Shown here: piece by piece, positions 33,666 to 42,893 of the stretch
How positions within the stretch are numbered: the first letter of the stretch is position 1
Layout of the letters: the number at the start of each line of letters is the position of its first letter
From: Rhizobium sp. BK376
Lineage (GTDB): Bacteria > Pseudomonadota > Alphaproteobacteria > Rhizobiales > Rhizobiaceae
Assembly (NCBI RefSeq): GCF_004341625.1
Contig: NZ_SLZG01000005.1
Location: 1 to 64,000 of the forward strand
Direction of reading: 5' to 3'
Length of the DNA stretch: 64,000 nucleotides
The notes under the pieces: generated by a model
The model's database searches: none
What the model was told of the DNA's origin: nothing
The model's input: the letters and a program-made list of their open reading frames with translations, nothing else
Program-made: the position numbers and the translations under genes

Positions 33666-34769
33666 TCAATTGCGGACGAGCGTGCAATGTTCCGGCTGGA
33701 TGTCGACGAAGATCTTCTCGCCGATCGGCGTGCGGAGCGAGGGATGAGCACGCGAGAGAAGCTTGATACCCCCGAGATCGATCTGGAAGTCAACAAATTC
33801 GCCGAGGAACAGCTTGCTGTCGACGCTGCCTTGCAACAGATGACCGGTGGCGTCGCGCTCCACGTGCTCCAGCAGGCGCACGTTTTCCGGGCGGATGGAA
33901 AGGCTGATCTTGTCGCCCGCTTTCAGAGCATCATTATTCAGGACACGGAGCGTGCCGACCTGGCTGTCGACCACCCAAGCGTCGCTCTCAGAGTCGCGTC
34001 CCCGCACGGTGGCGTCTACAAAATTGGTCGTGCCGACAAAATCGGCCGCGAAGTGCGACGCCGGCTTCTCGTAGATCTCACGCGGCGTGCCGAGCTGGAC
34101 GATCCGACCGCTGCTCATGAGAGCGATCTGATGAGACAGAGCCAACGCTTCCTGCTGATCGTGCGTCACATAGATCGTCGTGAGGCTGAGTTCTCGCTGC
34201 AGCCGCTTGAGCTCGAAGCGCATCTTGTCGCGCAACTTGGCATCGAGGTTGGAAAGCGGTTCGTCGAGCAGCAGCAATCGCGGCTCCATGATCAGCGCGC
34301 GTGCGAGAGCAAGACGCTGTTGCTGGCCTCCGGAAAGCTTTGTCGCCTCTCGGCCTGAAAAATTTTCGAGCGCGACGACCGACAGGACGCGACCCACCTT
34401 CTCGTCGATCTCCTGCTTGCTGAAGCGCTTTCGCCCGACGCGCAGCGGAAAAGCGGCGTTCTCAAAGACGCTCATATGCGGCCAGATGGCATAGCTCTGG
34501 AATACCATTCCGAAGTTGCGCTTGTTGGGCGTCACGAAAACCTTGCGACTGGAAGAATAGACGATCGAATTGCCGACCGCGATCGTGCCGCCGACCGGTC
34601 GCTCGAGACCGGCAATGGATCGCAGAGTGGTCGTCTTGCCGCAGCCGCTCGGGCCGAGCAATGTGAAGAGCTTGCCTTCGGGAATTTCGAAGGCAACGTC
34701 CTGGGCGGCCTTGACGACGTTTCCGTTCTTGTCGGGATATTCGGTGCAGAGTTCTCTGACGGAAAGCAT
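33666..34769 (-). CDS. ABC transporter ATP-binding protein, Fe3+/spermidine/phosphonate type (367 aa)
   Basis: Walker A GPSGCGKTTTLR, Q-loop NFGMVFQSYAIWPHMSVFEN, signature KLSGGQQQRLALARALIMEP, Walker B RLLLLDEPLSNLDAKLRDKM and a TOBE regulatory domain at the C-terminus (~residues 280-367). Start at 34769; an upstream ATG at 34841 adds 24 residues without family character. It is the third gene of a permease - binding protein - ATPase set on this strand. The AfuC/PotA class leaves the substrate open: iron, phosphonate, or, given the neighbours, an aromatic acid. Confidence 0.9.
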   Translation of the reverse strand: MLSVRELCTEYPDKNGNVVKAAQDVAFEIPEGKLFTLLGPSGCGKTTTLRSIAGLERPVGGTIAVGNSIVYSSSRKVFVTPNKRNFGMVFQSYAIWPHMSVFENAAFPLRVGRKRFSKQEIDEKVGRVLSVVALENFSGREATKLSGGQQQRLALARALIMEPRLLLLDEPLSNLDAKLRDKMRFELKRLQRELSLTTIYVTHDQQEALALSHQIALMSSGRIVQLGTPREIYEKPASHFAADFVGTTNFVDATVRGRDSESDAWVVDSQVGTLRVLNNDALKAGDKISLSIRPENVRLLEHVERDATGHLLQGSVDSKLFLGEFVDFQIDLGGIKLLSRAHPSLRTPIGEKIFVDIQPEHCTLVRN

Positions 34770-34889
34770 GGCGATTTCTTCTCCTGGCGGATCGTGTGCC
34801 GGTGGATCGGAACCGGCACACCCGAAAGTGTGGATCATCAATGGTCTTACGGCCGGAAGGCGATGCTCCTCCCCTTCCGGCCCGCTGCA

Positions 34890-35966
34890 TTATTTCTGCT
34901 GCTGGAGGACGATCTTCTCGAAGAGGTCCTGCCACTTCTTGCCTTCGTCGAGAACGACCTTGGAATCGATGACGTCGAGGCTGACGCCCTTCGGCAGCGG
35001 GAACAGAGTAAGGTTGGTTGCCGTGAAGCCCCGCTTGACGAGGATCGCCTGCGCATCGGTCATTTCGAATTCCTGGAGGAGCAGCGCGGCGTTCGGGTGC
35101 GTCGCATGGGCGGAGACGCCGATGCCGTTGACGCGCGAAGGGATCGGCGAGATGCCGAACCAGTCGACGGGCGCTCCATCCGCCTTCAACTGCTGCGCCT
35201 TATATTCGTAGACCGTCATCGAGAGCGGCACTTCGCCGGAAGCGACCAGATTGGTCAGCAGCGTATGGCCGGAACGCACAGAGAGGCCGTTCGTGCTGAC
35301 GAGCTTGCGGAAGAAATCAAGGCCTTCCTGTTCCGAGGGGAAGCGCTTTACGATTGCAGCCATCCAGTCGTAATCCTCGGCCTCGACGCCGAGCTTGCCC
35401 TTCCATTGCGGATCGAGGAAATCCGTCCACGTCTTGGGAACGGAAGAGGCGTCCACGAGATTGGTGTTGTAGGCCGAGGTCATGACGTTGAGGCGCGTGC
35501 CCACCCAGTTATTGTGATCCTGGACCGCCTGCGGCATCAGCTGCTTGAACGTGGGGCTGGATACCGGCTGCAGCATCTGTTCGCGTGTCAGTGCTTCCAA
35601 TCCGGGACCGTCGGTTTCGTAGACGTCGGCGGTGTAGCGACCGGCCTTGGTTTCGGTCACGCCGCGGGTCAGCAGGTCTTCCGAGCTTCCGCGCCAGACG
35701 TCGACCTTGATGCCATACTTCTTGGTGAAGGCGTCGGTAATCGCATTGATGTCGTCCACGGGCGTCGATGTGTAGATCGTCAGCGTCCCCTCTTGCTTGG
35801 CGCCGGCAATCAGCTTCTCCATCCGGTCCGCGCCATCATATTTGGCAAGATCGGCTATGGTGGATTGGGCGAAAGCCGGGGCTGCCGCAGCCAGCGAAAC
35901 AAGCGCTGCAGCTGCGAGGCGGAGCGTGTAGCGGGTGGAACGCCTGTCGGTCCGGGTAGAATGCAT
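34890..35966 (-). CDS. Periplasmic substrate-binding protein of the Fe3+/AfuA type (358 aa)
   Basis: Signal peptide: MHSTRTDRRSTRY, then LRLAAAALVSLAAAAPAFA, with cleavage before QSTIAD. The mature part has the SBP_bac_6/8 fold: EGTLTIYTSTPVDDINAITD, FTKKYGIKVDVWRGSSEDLL and a hinge region near LSVRSGHTLLTNLVASGEVP. Start at 35966, 8 nt after AGGAGG; the nearer ATG at 35972 is too close to it. Tyrosine clusters that bind iron in true AfuA/FbpA proteins are not evident, so iron is uncertain. It lies between the fused permease and the ATPase genes. Confidence 0.88.
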   Translation of the reverse strand: MHSTRTDRRSTRYTLRLAAAALVSLAAAAPAFAQSTIADLAKYDGADRMEKLIAGAKQEGTLTIYTSTPVDDINAITDAFTKKYGIKVDVWRGSSEDLLTRGVTETKAGRYTADVYETDGPGLEALTREQMLQPVSSPTFKQLMPQAVQDHNNWVGTRLNVMTSAYNTNLVDASSVPKTWTDFLDPQWKGKLGVEAEDYDWMAAIVKRFPSEQEGLDFFRKLVSTNGLSVRSGHTLLTNLVASGEVPLSMTVYEYKAQQLKADGAPVDWFGISPIPSRVNGIGVSAHATHPNAALLLQEFEMTDAQAILVKRGFTATNLTLFPLPKGVSLDVIDSKVVLDEGKKWQDLFEKIVLQQQK

Positions 35967-36105
35967 GGTCATGTCCTCCTTTTGTTGTGTAGTCACCAGA
36001 TGCGGGGCTTTCTGCCGCATCGCCTCTCTCTGCTCGCCACTTTGCCGGCGGCGAGCTCCTCCTGATTGGGCGGCATGCGTATGCGAGGTCGGCCTGTTCC
36101 TTGCC

Positions 36106-36139
36106 AGCCGTCGTCCCGGTCGCCGCCGGGACGACGGCT
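36106..36139 (-). terminator. Strong hairpin between the permease and binding-protein genes
   Basis: Perfect 14-bp stem AGCCGTCGTCCCGG/CCGGGACGACGGCT with loop TCGCCG and no T run. Such stems often end partial readthrough or protect the 3' end of the upstream cistron. Confidence 0.5.
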
Positions 36140-36157
36140 GATGGGGCTTTGCGCAGA

Positions 36158-37897
36158 TCAGCGTTCGCTGACCCCGAAACGGCGGCCGACGAGCTGGGCG
36201 ATCATGACGATGACGAAGAGCGCGGCGATCAGCATGACGCCGAATGCCGAAAGCTCGACATACTGGCCGTTCTGCCAGAGCTCCCAGATGACGATCGACA
36301 CGACTTCCGAGCCGGAGCTGTAAAGAAGCACCGAGCTTGACAGTTCGCGTACTGACACGACGACCACGTAGATCCAGCCGGCAAGCAAGCCGGGCTTCAG
36401 CAACGGCAAAAGGATGCGCCAGAAGGTCGTGAGCCAGCCCGCTCCGCTCATCGCTGCCGACTCCTCGAGTTCGCGGTGGATCTGCAGCATCGACGTCATG
36501 TTGTAACGCATGCCGTAGGGCATGAAGCGCGTGACGTAGGCGATCAGCATGATCCACAGCGTCCCGTAGATCCCGATGTCGAGATAGAGGTAGCAGATCA
36601 TCACCGACAGACCGAGGACGAGGCCGGGGAAGACCATCGGCAGCGAGGTGAGATTGTCGAGCAGCCAACGTCCTGGAAGCTTCGTCCTGACGACGATCCA
36701 ACAGATGATCGAGGTCATCAGCATGACGATGAAGGCGGATCCCAGCGAGAGGAGCAGGCTATTGAAGACCGCGCGATCGACCGTCGGGTAGTTGATCATC
36801 TTGATATAGGCGGCGAAGGAGACGTTCTTCAGTGCCGCCCAGCTGGGCACGCTGTAATATTTCTGCAGCGACGACCACAGCAATACGAGGAAGGGCAACA
36901 CCACGACCAGGAGCATATAGAAGACGAGCACGCAGCCAGCGGGAACCCGCCACGCGCCGAGATCCATCGGGCGCGGCCGAAAACCCTTGCCCGTAACGGT
37001 GGAGTAGCGACTGCCCCGGGCGCTCAGGCGGGATTGGAAGTAGATGCCGATAGAGGCGATGGCGAGAAGCGTAATCGCGTAAGCGGAAGCCAGCCCGACA
37101 TTGCTCGGATATTCGTGGATCGCCTTGTAGATCGACGAGGTGAAGACCTGGATGCCAACGGGAAGTCCGAGCAGCGCCGGCGCCTCGAAGGACTCGAGCG
37201 ACCGCACGAAAAGGATCAGGAAGGAGCCGAGAACCGCCGGCCAGGCCAGCCTGAAGGTGATGCGCATCGCGATCTGGCGAATGGAGGCGCCGCTCATCAT
37301 TGCGGATTCCTCAAGCGACGGGTCCATGGCACGAAACGCCGCCGACATCAGCAGGAAGGCGATCGGCGAATAATGCAGCCCGTCCACCCAGATCATCCCG
37401 CTCATCGAATAGATGTTGAGGATCGGCTCCTTGATGCCGAACATGCTGCGGGCGAGCAGGTTGAAAATGCCGATCTTCGGGCTTGCCAGCATGATCCAGG
37501 CAACGGTGAAGAGGATGCTCGGGATGACCAGCGGCACGATCGAGGCGGCGTAGAACAGCATCTTGAACGGCGTATTCGTCCGCTCGTTCAGCCAGGCGAA
37601 GAAGCCGCCGACAACCAGCGACAGCGTGGCCGTGCCCGAGGCGAAGATCAACGAATTGACGAAGAGGCGGAACGTCTCAGGATTGGAATAGGCCTCTACA
37701 TAATTGCCAAAAGTGGCAACGGCAGGCGAGGTCGCGGTGCCCGGCGTGAAAAAGCTCTGCCAGATGAGAAAGACGAGCGGCACAAGCGCGAGCCACGCGA
37801 TAACAGCGACGACAATACCGATGACGATCCATTTAGCGTCGAAGCGTGGACCGTTCAGCGGAACCGTCTCCTCTGCATATTCCTGTTGCACCGTCAT
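36158..37897 (-). CDS. Fused ABC permease with two permease domains (579 aa)
   Basis: About twelve membrane segments arranged as two homologous halves. Each carries an EAA loop for ATPase contact: LEESAMMSGASIRQIAMRIT near residue 205 and LEESAAMSGAGWLTTFWRIL near residue 485. The FbpB/AfuB class of iron-type importers has this fused architecture. The start codon at 37897 follows GGAGG and overlaps, by ATGA, the stop of a doubtful upstream frame. It is the first gene of the permease - binding protein - ATPase unit. Confidence 0.92.
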   Translation of the reverse strand: MTVQQEYAEETVPLNGPRFDAKWIVIGIVVAVIAWLALVPLVFLIWQSFFTPGTATSPAVATFGNYVEAYSNPETFRLFVNSLIFASGTATLSLVVGGFFAWLNERTNTPFKMLFYAASIVPLVIPSILFTVAWIMLASPKIGIFNLLARSMFGIKEPILNIYSMSGMIWVDGLHYSPIAFLLMSAAFRAMDPSLEESAMMSGASIRQIAMRITFRLAWPAVLGSFLILFVRSLESFEAPALLGLPVGIQVFTSSIYKAIHEYPSNVGLASAYAITLLAIASIGIYFQSRLSARGSRYSTVTGKGFRPRPMDLGAWRVPAGCVLVFYMLLVVVLPFLVLLWSSLQKYYSVPSWAALKNVSFAAYIKMINYPTVDRAVFNSLLLSLGSAFIVMLMTSIICWIVVRTKLPGRWLLDNLTSLPMVFPGLVLGLSVMICYLYLDIGIYGTLWIMLIAYVTRFMPYGMRYNMTSMLQIHRELEESAAMSGAGWLTTFWRILLPLLKPGLLAGWIYVVVVSVRELSSSVLLYSSGSEVVSIVIWELWQNGQYVELSAFGVMLIAALFVIVMIAQLVGRRFGVSER

Positions 37898-38244
37898 TCA
37901 CTTCCTCCTGGTACATGTCTTTTGGCCGACGCCTCCAAGGCGACGGCGGCGGCTATGGATGCCTGTCGCGTCGCTTCGGATGGCCCCGCGGCCTGCGCGC
38001 CGTTCACAGGCGCATAAGCCTGCGAGCGGCCGCAGCCACTGTCGCGACGACGGCCATCATGGCCGTGGCGACGTTCATGGTTGTGCGGATGATCAAAAGG
38101 CAGGACGCGAGGCTTCCATTCCCGATAAAGCCGACAGCTCGGCCCGGCCGCCCACATCTCAGCTTTCAACGAAGCCAGCGGCAGTACCGATGATGTAGGT
38201 ATAGCGGGCGCGGCTGTTGGTGCAGCCACCAATGGGTTCCTCAC
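37894..38244 (-). CDS. Doubtful reading frame upstream of the permease; region otherwise unexplained
   Basis: The 667-nt gap 37898-38564 has no secure gene. One frame starts with GTG at 38244 after a very strong AGGAGGAGG site and ends in an ATGA overlap with the permease start, both marks of real translation. Its product (116 aa, MRNPLVAAPTAAPAIP, then HPHNHERRHGHDGRRR) looks unlike a folded protein. Other frames of the same stretch contain short protein-like pieces, such as SRARYTYIIGTAAGFVES and a hydrophobic NVATAMMAVVATVAAAARR segment. I suspect a frameshifted or decayed gene for one or two small membrane proteins. Confidence 0.25.
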   Translation of the reverse strand: MRNPLVAAPTAAPAIPTSSVLPLASLKAEMWAAGPSCRLYREWKPRVLPFDHPHNHERRHGHDGRRRDSGCGRSQAYAPVNGAQAAGPSEATRQASIAAAVALEASAKRHVPGGSE

Positions 38245-38564
38245 AAGTCTCCTCCTCCTGAGACGAATTCCGCTCGCGCCTCACCCCGCAAGCGGAGTAT
38301 GGCTGCCGTCCGATGTCGCGCATCGGGCTGCGAGTTGAGGAAACCTATGGCTACGCGGATTGCCTGTCCAAGATAATAGGATTTAGCAAGCCCTAAGTTT
38401 TTCGCGGTAGCAGCCCCAATAGCTGCTGCTGCAGGCGCGGCGAATTATCGGGTGACCGAAGGATGCGCATTCCGCCGATCACCCGGGATCCAAGCAGCAG
38501 TTTGACCTCTCGGATGATCGCAATCGCCCGGAGGCCCCGTCGTGGAAGCAACCCGGTCTCGGGC

Positions 38565-40175
38565 TCAGTGGCCCGTAGCGACCGCGGCAAGTGTGGCGGC
38601 ATCTTCCGGTGCCTGGTTACCGCGCCAGACGACATGCATGTCGGGCCGCAGAAGCAGAAGGTCATGGCTGTAGACCTGGCGGGCCTGTTCGGAGGCGATA
38701 TCGAGGACATCAAACGGTGCGCCAATCGAACGGAAGGCCTTCTCGATGCCTGATGTATCGGCCTGTGTATTGCCGAGCCGCAGCAGCGTATAGCCGGATT
38801 TGATCCTGTCCTGGACCGGCTCGCCGGGAGCAAGCCACACATGCGGCAGGCGCGCGCCGGGCCATGTGGTCGGCACATAGTCGCGGAAGAGATGCTCCGG
38901 TCCGCCCGGCTCCTCCCAGATGATTGGCGAGCCCACGTAGCGATAGCCGAGTTCGGCGCCGATCATCTCGTTGGTCTTGCGCTGCTCGATATCGGCAATG
39001 CGGGCAAGATTGTCGCGTGTCGCCTGCCCTTCGGGCGTATCCTCGGTGATATCGGGCCGATATTGCGAGCGCCACTTGCGCCGGCCGAGCGAGGCATAGC
39101 GCGAAGCGCCGACATTGCGATCGCCGACCTGACGGCGCTCGATCTCGTAGGAGCGCAACAGGTTCGCCCCACCCCACCCCTGCAGGGTGGCCGCCAGTTT
39201 CCAGCCGAGATCGACCGCGTCGCCGACGCCCGTATTCATGCCGAGACCACCCGTCGGTATGACGAGATGGGCGGAATCGCCCGCGAGAAACACGCGGCCG
39301 GTGCCATAGCTGTCGGCCAGCAACAGGTTCTGCTTCCATTGACCGACATAAAGCATCTCGTAATCGACAGGCACGCCGACGGCCTTTTCGAACTGGGCCG
39401 CCATGTCCTCGTCCTTTTCCACGACGGCATGCAGCGTCCAGTGGTTCGTGGAGTCCTGCATGATGAGGAAAGTGGCCTGCCCATCGGCGACGTGGTAGTG
39501 CCGCCCCCTGCCCGCGCCGGGACCGATCGGGATCTTGTCGTAGAGATCGGGGCTATAGTAAAGGGCCTGGCGCAATTGCAGCAGATTGCCCTCTCCGCGA
39601 AGCTTGATGCCGAGCTGCTTGCGCACCGGACTTGCGCCGCCATCGCATCCGACAAGATATTTTGCGCGAATTTCCTGTACCTGTCCGTCGGCATCGACGA
39701 CTTTGGCGCTCACCCCGTTCTCGTCCTGTACCAGCGACAGGAATTCGCAGCCGTAGCGGACGGTGACGCTCGGCAATTCCTCCGCCACCGACTTAAGAAG
39801 CGGTTCCAACGTATATTGCGAAATCAGTTGATAAGGTTCCAACGGTTGGGTTCCGTCGTTGACCCTGTCGATCTCAGCAAGCGCCTCGTTGACCGAAGGA
39901 TAGGGCAAATGCAGGAGCGGGGGCTCGTTCATCGAAAGCACGACGTAGACATCCATCGGCACATCGGCATCCAGCCCGGCAGCACGGATTTTCCTCGACA
40001 AGCCCATGCGACGGAAGATCTCCATCGTGCGCGCGTTACAGCGCTCCATCTTGGGAAGGTACTGCGGTCCGGGCTTTTGCTCGATCAGCATGCAGTTCAC
40101 GCCACGCTGGCCGAGATCTATTGCCAGCGTAAGTCCGACGGGGCCTGCGCCCACGATAAGCACATCTGGATTCAT
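38565..40175 (-). CDS. FAD-dependent aromatic-ring monooxygenase, PheA/TfdB/MhpA type (536 aa)
   Basis: Class A flavoprotein hydroxylase with the FAD loop [20 protein letters not shown], the DG motif [17 protein letters not shown] and the GD motif [20 protein letters not shown]. The C-terminal ~150 residues form the thioredoxin-like domain typical of phenol-hydroxylase relatives. Such enzymes hydroxylate phenolic substrates using NAD(P)H and O2. The start at 40175 is the second of two adjacent ATGs, 6 nt after GGGG. It lies downstream of a LysR gene on the same strand, with a 17-nt ATC-N11-GAT element between. The substrate is unknown. Confidence 0.88.
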   Translation of the reverse strand: MNPDVLIVGAGPVGLTLAIDLGQRGVNCMLIEQKPGPQYLPKMERCNARTMEIFRRMGLSRKIRAAGLDADVPMDVYVVLSMNEPPLLHLPYPSVNEALAEIDRVNDGTQPLEPYQLISQYTLEPLLKSVAEELPSVTVRYGCEFLSLVQDENGVSAKVVDADGQVQEIRAKYLVGCDGGASPVRKQLGIKLRGEGNLLQLRQALYYSPDLYDKIPIGPGAGRGRHYHVADGQATFLIMQDSTNHWTLHAVVEKDEDMAAQFEKAVGVPVDYEMLYVGQWKQNLLLADSYGTGRVFLAGDSAHLVIPTGGLGMNTGVGDAVDLGWKLAATLQGWGGANLLRSYEIERRQVGDRNVGASRYASLGRRKWRSQYRPDITEDTPEGQATRDNLARIADIEQRKTNEMIGAELGYRYVGSPIIWEEPGGPEHLFRDYVPTTWPGARLPHVWLAPGEPVQDRIKSGYTLLRLGNTQADTSGIEKAFRSIGAPFDVLDIASEQARQVYSHDLLLLRPDMHVVWRGNQAPEDAATLAAVATGH

Positions 40176-40286
40176 CATTATCCCCATACTCAGCTATCCG
40201 CAAAACCGCCCCGCACGGCTGCACTCGCCGAACCGCAGCTTCGATGAGCCTTTGTACAGTCGCCGAGATTTTCGCGTCAATAATGA

Positions 40287-40303
40287 ATCTTATATTGTGG
40301 GAT
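40287..40303. promoter_or_regulatory. 17-nt imperfect palindrome, copy 1
   Basis: ATCTTATATTGTGGGAT; its reverse complement shares 14 of 17 positions with the reverse complement of copy 2 (42484) and 13 of 17 with copy 3 (51883). It lies about 110 nt upstream of the monooxygenase start. Confidence 0.45.
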
Positions 40304-40307
40304 AAAT

Positions 40308-41246
40308 TTAAGAATGCTCCTTGTCTGTCGCGCCGTCGAGGGCGGACCACCGCAATGCGCCGCCGTCCAGAATCCGCGCAACAATCGGCTGCATCAGCGC
40401 CTGCAGCATCGACGCTGCCTTCGCCGCGATATCCTGGCGGACACCGAGAATGACAACGCGCTCCAGCGCCGGCTCCACGATTCGTCGCGCAGCCACCCGC
40501 CCCTCCCTGATTTCATCGAGAAAAAGCCCGTAGGGAACGATGGTACAGCGCCCATGATGCATGATGATCTCGCGCTTGACGTTGGCCGGCTCGACCTCGA
40601 TCAGGTCCAGGCGCGTCTTGCGCGTCGCCGCAACCTCGTCGATCAGGCGCCGTATGGACCGCACTTTCCCATCGAGGACGAGCGGCAGTGTCGCCAATCT
40701 GTCGAAGGGCACCGGTTCCTCCGCGCCATCGAAGACGGAAGGCTCGCCCACCAGATAAAGGTCTTCCTTGTAGAGTGGCTTGATATCGACTTGCGCAAGG
40801 CCGGGAACGTTGTAACAGAGCACCGCGTCGAGATCCCCCTGCAGGAGCCCCTGGCTCAATTCATCGCTCATGCCCTGCCGTGCGACGATCTGCAGGCCGA
40901 CCCCGGCGGCAAGCGGCAACAGATCGGGCAGCAATGCCCGCCCGGGCGTCGGCGCCACGCCGAGCAACAGTCGGCGACCCGCCGACCGGCCGAAAGGCGC
41001 CAGCGAACGCTCTGCCTCCGAGAAGGCCTCCAGCGCCTTCATTCCGCTCTCGAATAACACCCGGCCGGCATCCGTCATCCGCACACCTCGAGAATGGCGG
41101 TGGAGGAGCACCACCTCCATCTCCCCCTCCAAAGCCTTGAGTTGATAGCCAAGTGCCGGCTGTGAAACGTTGAGAATACGGGCAGCGGCACTCAGGCTAC
41201 CCAGGCGGGCGACGGTGATGAAATAGCGAAGTTGGCGAAGGTTCAT
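40308..41246 (-). CDS. LysR-family transcriptional regulator (312 aa)
   Basis: N-terminal winged helix MNLRQLRYFITVARLGSLSA, AARILNVSQPALGYQLKALE and GEMEVVLLHRHSRGVRMTDA are standard for LysR. The effector domain (RRLLLGVAPTPGRALLPDLL onward) is full length. It is divergent from the amidohydrolase gene at 41361 and upstream of the monooxygenase on the same strand. It probably controls both in response to a pathway intermediate. A perfect TATAAGC-TAG-GCTTATA palindrome lies 22 nt upstream. Confidence 0.9.
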   Translation of the reverse strand: MNLRQLRYFITVARLGSLSAAARILNVSQPALGYQLKALEGEMEVVLLHRHSRGVRMTDAGRVLFESGMKALEAFSEAERSLAPFGRSAGRRLLLGVAPTPGRALLPDLLPLAAGVGLQIVARQGMSDELSQGLLQGDLDAVLCYNVPGLAQVDIKPLYKEDLYLVGEPSVFDGAEEPVPFDRLATLPLVLDGKVRSIRRLIDEVAATRKTRLDLIEVEPANVKREIIMHHGRCTIVPYGLFLDEIREGRVAARRIVEPALERVVILGVRQDIAAKAASMLQALMQPIVARILDGGALRWSALDGATDKEHS

Positions 41247-41267
41247 GGCATACCGCGTGATTTTCGA

Positions 41268-41284
41268 TATAAGCTAGGCTTATA
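41268..41284. promoter_or_regulatory. Probable LysR operator
   Basis: Perfect 7-bp inverted repeat TATAAGC-TAG-GCTTATA in the divergent gap between lysR (start 41246) and the amidohydrolase gene (start 41361). Size and placement suit autoregulation plus divergent activation. Confidence 0.6.
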
Positions 41285-41360
41285 GCTCAGCTAAGTAAAC
41301 CGTATTGGCCCACCAGCTCGCCGCCTCCTAGTCTGCCCCGGAACTTCAGGAGGAATTGCC

Positions 41361-42380
41361 ATGCAATATATCGACGCATTCAATCACTTTTTCCCGAAAG
41401 CGCTTTGGGAGCGCATCCAGCGGCTGGACGGCGCCGGCAAGGATATCGGCAAGCGTATGCAGGGCATTCCCTGTATTTTCGACCTCGAGACACGCTTCCG
41501 TGTCATGGACGAATTTGCCAATTACCGCCAGATTCTCTCGCTCGGCATGCCGCCGCTTGAGGCCATGGGCACAGGCGAAGTGTCCACCGAGCTTGCCCGC
41601 CTCGGCAATGACGGCCTTGCCGAGCTCGTGCGCGACCATCCGGATCGCTTCGCGGGTTTCGTCGCAGCCTTGCCGATGAATGCACCGGAGGCAGCCGCAC
41701 GCGAGGCCGAGCGCGCCTTTACCGAGCTGGGCGCCAACGGGCTGCAAATCCATAGCAACATCAACGGCGCGCCGCTCGACGAGGAACGCTTCTTCCAGAT
41801 ATTCGAAGTCGCCGCCAAGCATCGCAAGCCTATGTTGCTGCACCCGTCGCGCGGCGCCAACATGCCCGACTATTTGACAGAGACCAAATCCAAGTACGAG
41901 ATCTGGTGGACCTTCGGCTGGCCATACGAGACGAGCGCCGCGATGGCCCGCCTCGTCTTTTCCGGCTTCATGGACCGACTGCCCGACCTCAAGATCGTCG
42001 CCCACCACATGGGCGCCATGGTTCCGTTCTTCGAGGGACGCGTCGGGCCCGGATGGGATCAGCTCGGCAAGCGCACCTCCGACGAGGATCTGACACTGGT
42101 GCTGAACAGCCTCAAGAAGCGCCCGCTCGACTATTTCAAGGATTTTTACGCCGATACAGCCGTCTTCGGTTCTCGCGCCGCCACGCTTTGCGGACTTGAA
42201 TTCTACGGCGTCGATCGCGTGCTCTTCGCCTCGGATTCACCGTTCGATCCGGAAAAAGGCCCCGGCTATATCCGCGATACGCTGAGGATCCTCAATGGCC
42301 TCGACCTGTCGCAGGGAGATATGGAAAAAATCTGCTTCCGCAACGCCGCAACGCTGTTCGGACTCGGCGATCTTCACTGA
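41361..42380 (+). CDS. Amidohydrolase_2 (ACMSD-type) decarboxylase or hydrolase (339 aa)
   Basis: TIM-barrel protein of the amidohydrolase 2 family, which includes aminocarboxymuconate semialdehyde decarboxylase and several aromatic-acid decarboxylases. Later metal and active-site residues are in place: His in KPMLLHPSRG, His-His in KIVAHHMGAMVP and Asp in VLFASDSPFDP. The usual N-terminal His-x-His is instead Phe-Asn-His (IDAFNHFFPK), so the first metal ligand is missing or replaced. Ribosome binding site AGGAGG. Divergent from a LysR gene, facing the ring monooxygenase; it may process a hydroxylated or ring-opened product. A strong terminator follows. Confidence 0.82.
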   Translation: MQYIDAFNHFFPKALWERIQRLDGAGKDIGKRMQGIPCIFDLETRFRVMDEFANYRQILSLGMPPLEAMGTGEVSTELARLGNDGLAELVRDHPDRFAGFVAALPMNAPEAAAREAERAFTELGANGLQIHSNINGAPLDEERFFQIFEVAAKHRKPMLLHPSRGANMPDYLTETKSKYEIWWTFGWPYETSAAMARLVFSGFMDRLPDLKIVAHHMGAMVPFFEGRVGPGWDQLGKRTSDEDLTLVLNSLKKRPLDYFKDFYADTAVFGSRAATLCGLEFYGVDRVLFASDSPFDPEKGPGYIRDTLRILNGLDLSQGDMEKICFRNAATLFGLGDLH

Positions 42381-42401
42381 CTGGCCGCAAACGAACCGAG
42401 G

Positions 42402-42434
42402 AAGAGCCGGCATTGATCCACGATGCCGGCTCTT
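42402..42434 (+). terminator. Terminator after the amidohydrolase gene
   Basis: Perfect 12-bp stem AAGAGCCGGCAT/ATGCCGGCTCTT with a 9-nt loop, 22 nt after the stop codon. Confidence 0.7.
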
Positions 42435-42893
42435 GCACCGCCAGCCGTGCAGCGCGGTCGGCGGCATGCCAACGCATGCAAAAATCTTACATTATGAGAT
42501 AAACCAAAAAATCCGCTGGACAAAATGACCCTTTTGTCACATATTTCTCACGCTTGAGAAAGCTGGCCGCCTCGGCCTGAAGCCGACCTGACGAAACAGG
42601 TCCGGCTAGTCATTTCAATATATCTAGAAGATCTTGAGCATACCTGGTGGATATATTAAAAAATAAGATCAATTCCCCCAGATTCTTCTACATATACTAA
42701 TGTAGCGAGCGCCTTCGCGAAAATAGAACAGAATTTCTCGCCTTCGATATTAACGAGACCTTAGAAATTTTGCTTTAATTCTCATTAAATCCGTCATCAC
42801 GACGAACGCGCACCGCTGAATGAATCAAGCAAAAAATTTCCATTTACTCGGTGGCGTCGTCATGCCGGCCGCCGTAAATTTTTGGGACTTCAA
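42435..42893. other. AT-rich intergenic region upstream of the chemoreceptor gene
   Basis: No coding frame is supported. The stretch is much richer in A and T than its surroundings (for example around 42640-42800) and contains copy 2 of the 17-nt palindrome at 42484. It probably holds the chemoreceptor promoter, but no clear -35/-10 pair could be assigned. Confidence 0.5.
42484..42500. promoter_or_regulatory. 17-nt imperfect palindrome, copy 2
   Basis: ATCTTACATTATGAGAT. Its reverse complement, ATCTCATAATGTAAGAT, matches copy 3 (51883) at 14 of 17 positions. It lies about 390 nt upstream of the chemoreceptor start. Confidence 0.45.

Noticed and set aside
34890..36701. Extended 603-codon version of the AfuA-type binding protein
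   Set aside because: The first ~245 codons are antisense-like, Arg/His-rich sequence overlapping the permease gene in another frame; the real start is fixed by AGGAGG and a signal peptide at 35966.
36476..38017. 513-codon plus-strand frame opposite the fused permease
   Set aside because: The product is an Asp/Glu/Arg/His-rich shadow of the hydrophobic permease sequence, with no domain and no ribosome binding site.
38841..40247. 468-codon plus-strand frame opposite the ring monooxygenase
   Set aside because: Antisense to a clear FAD monooxygenase with all cofactor motifs; no family resemblance.
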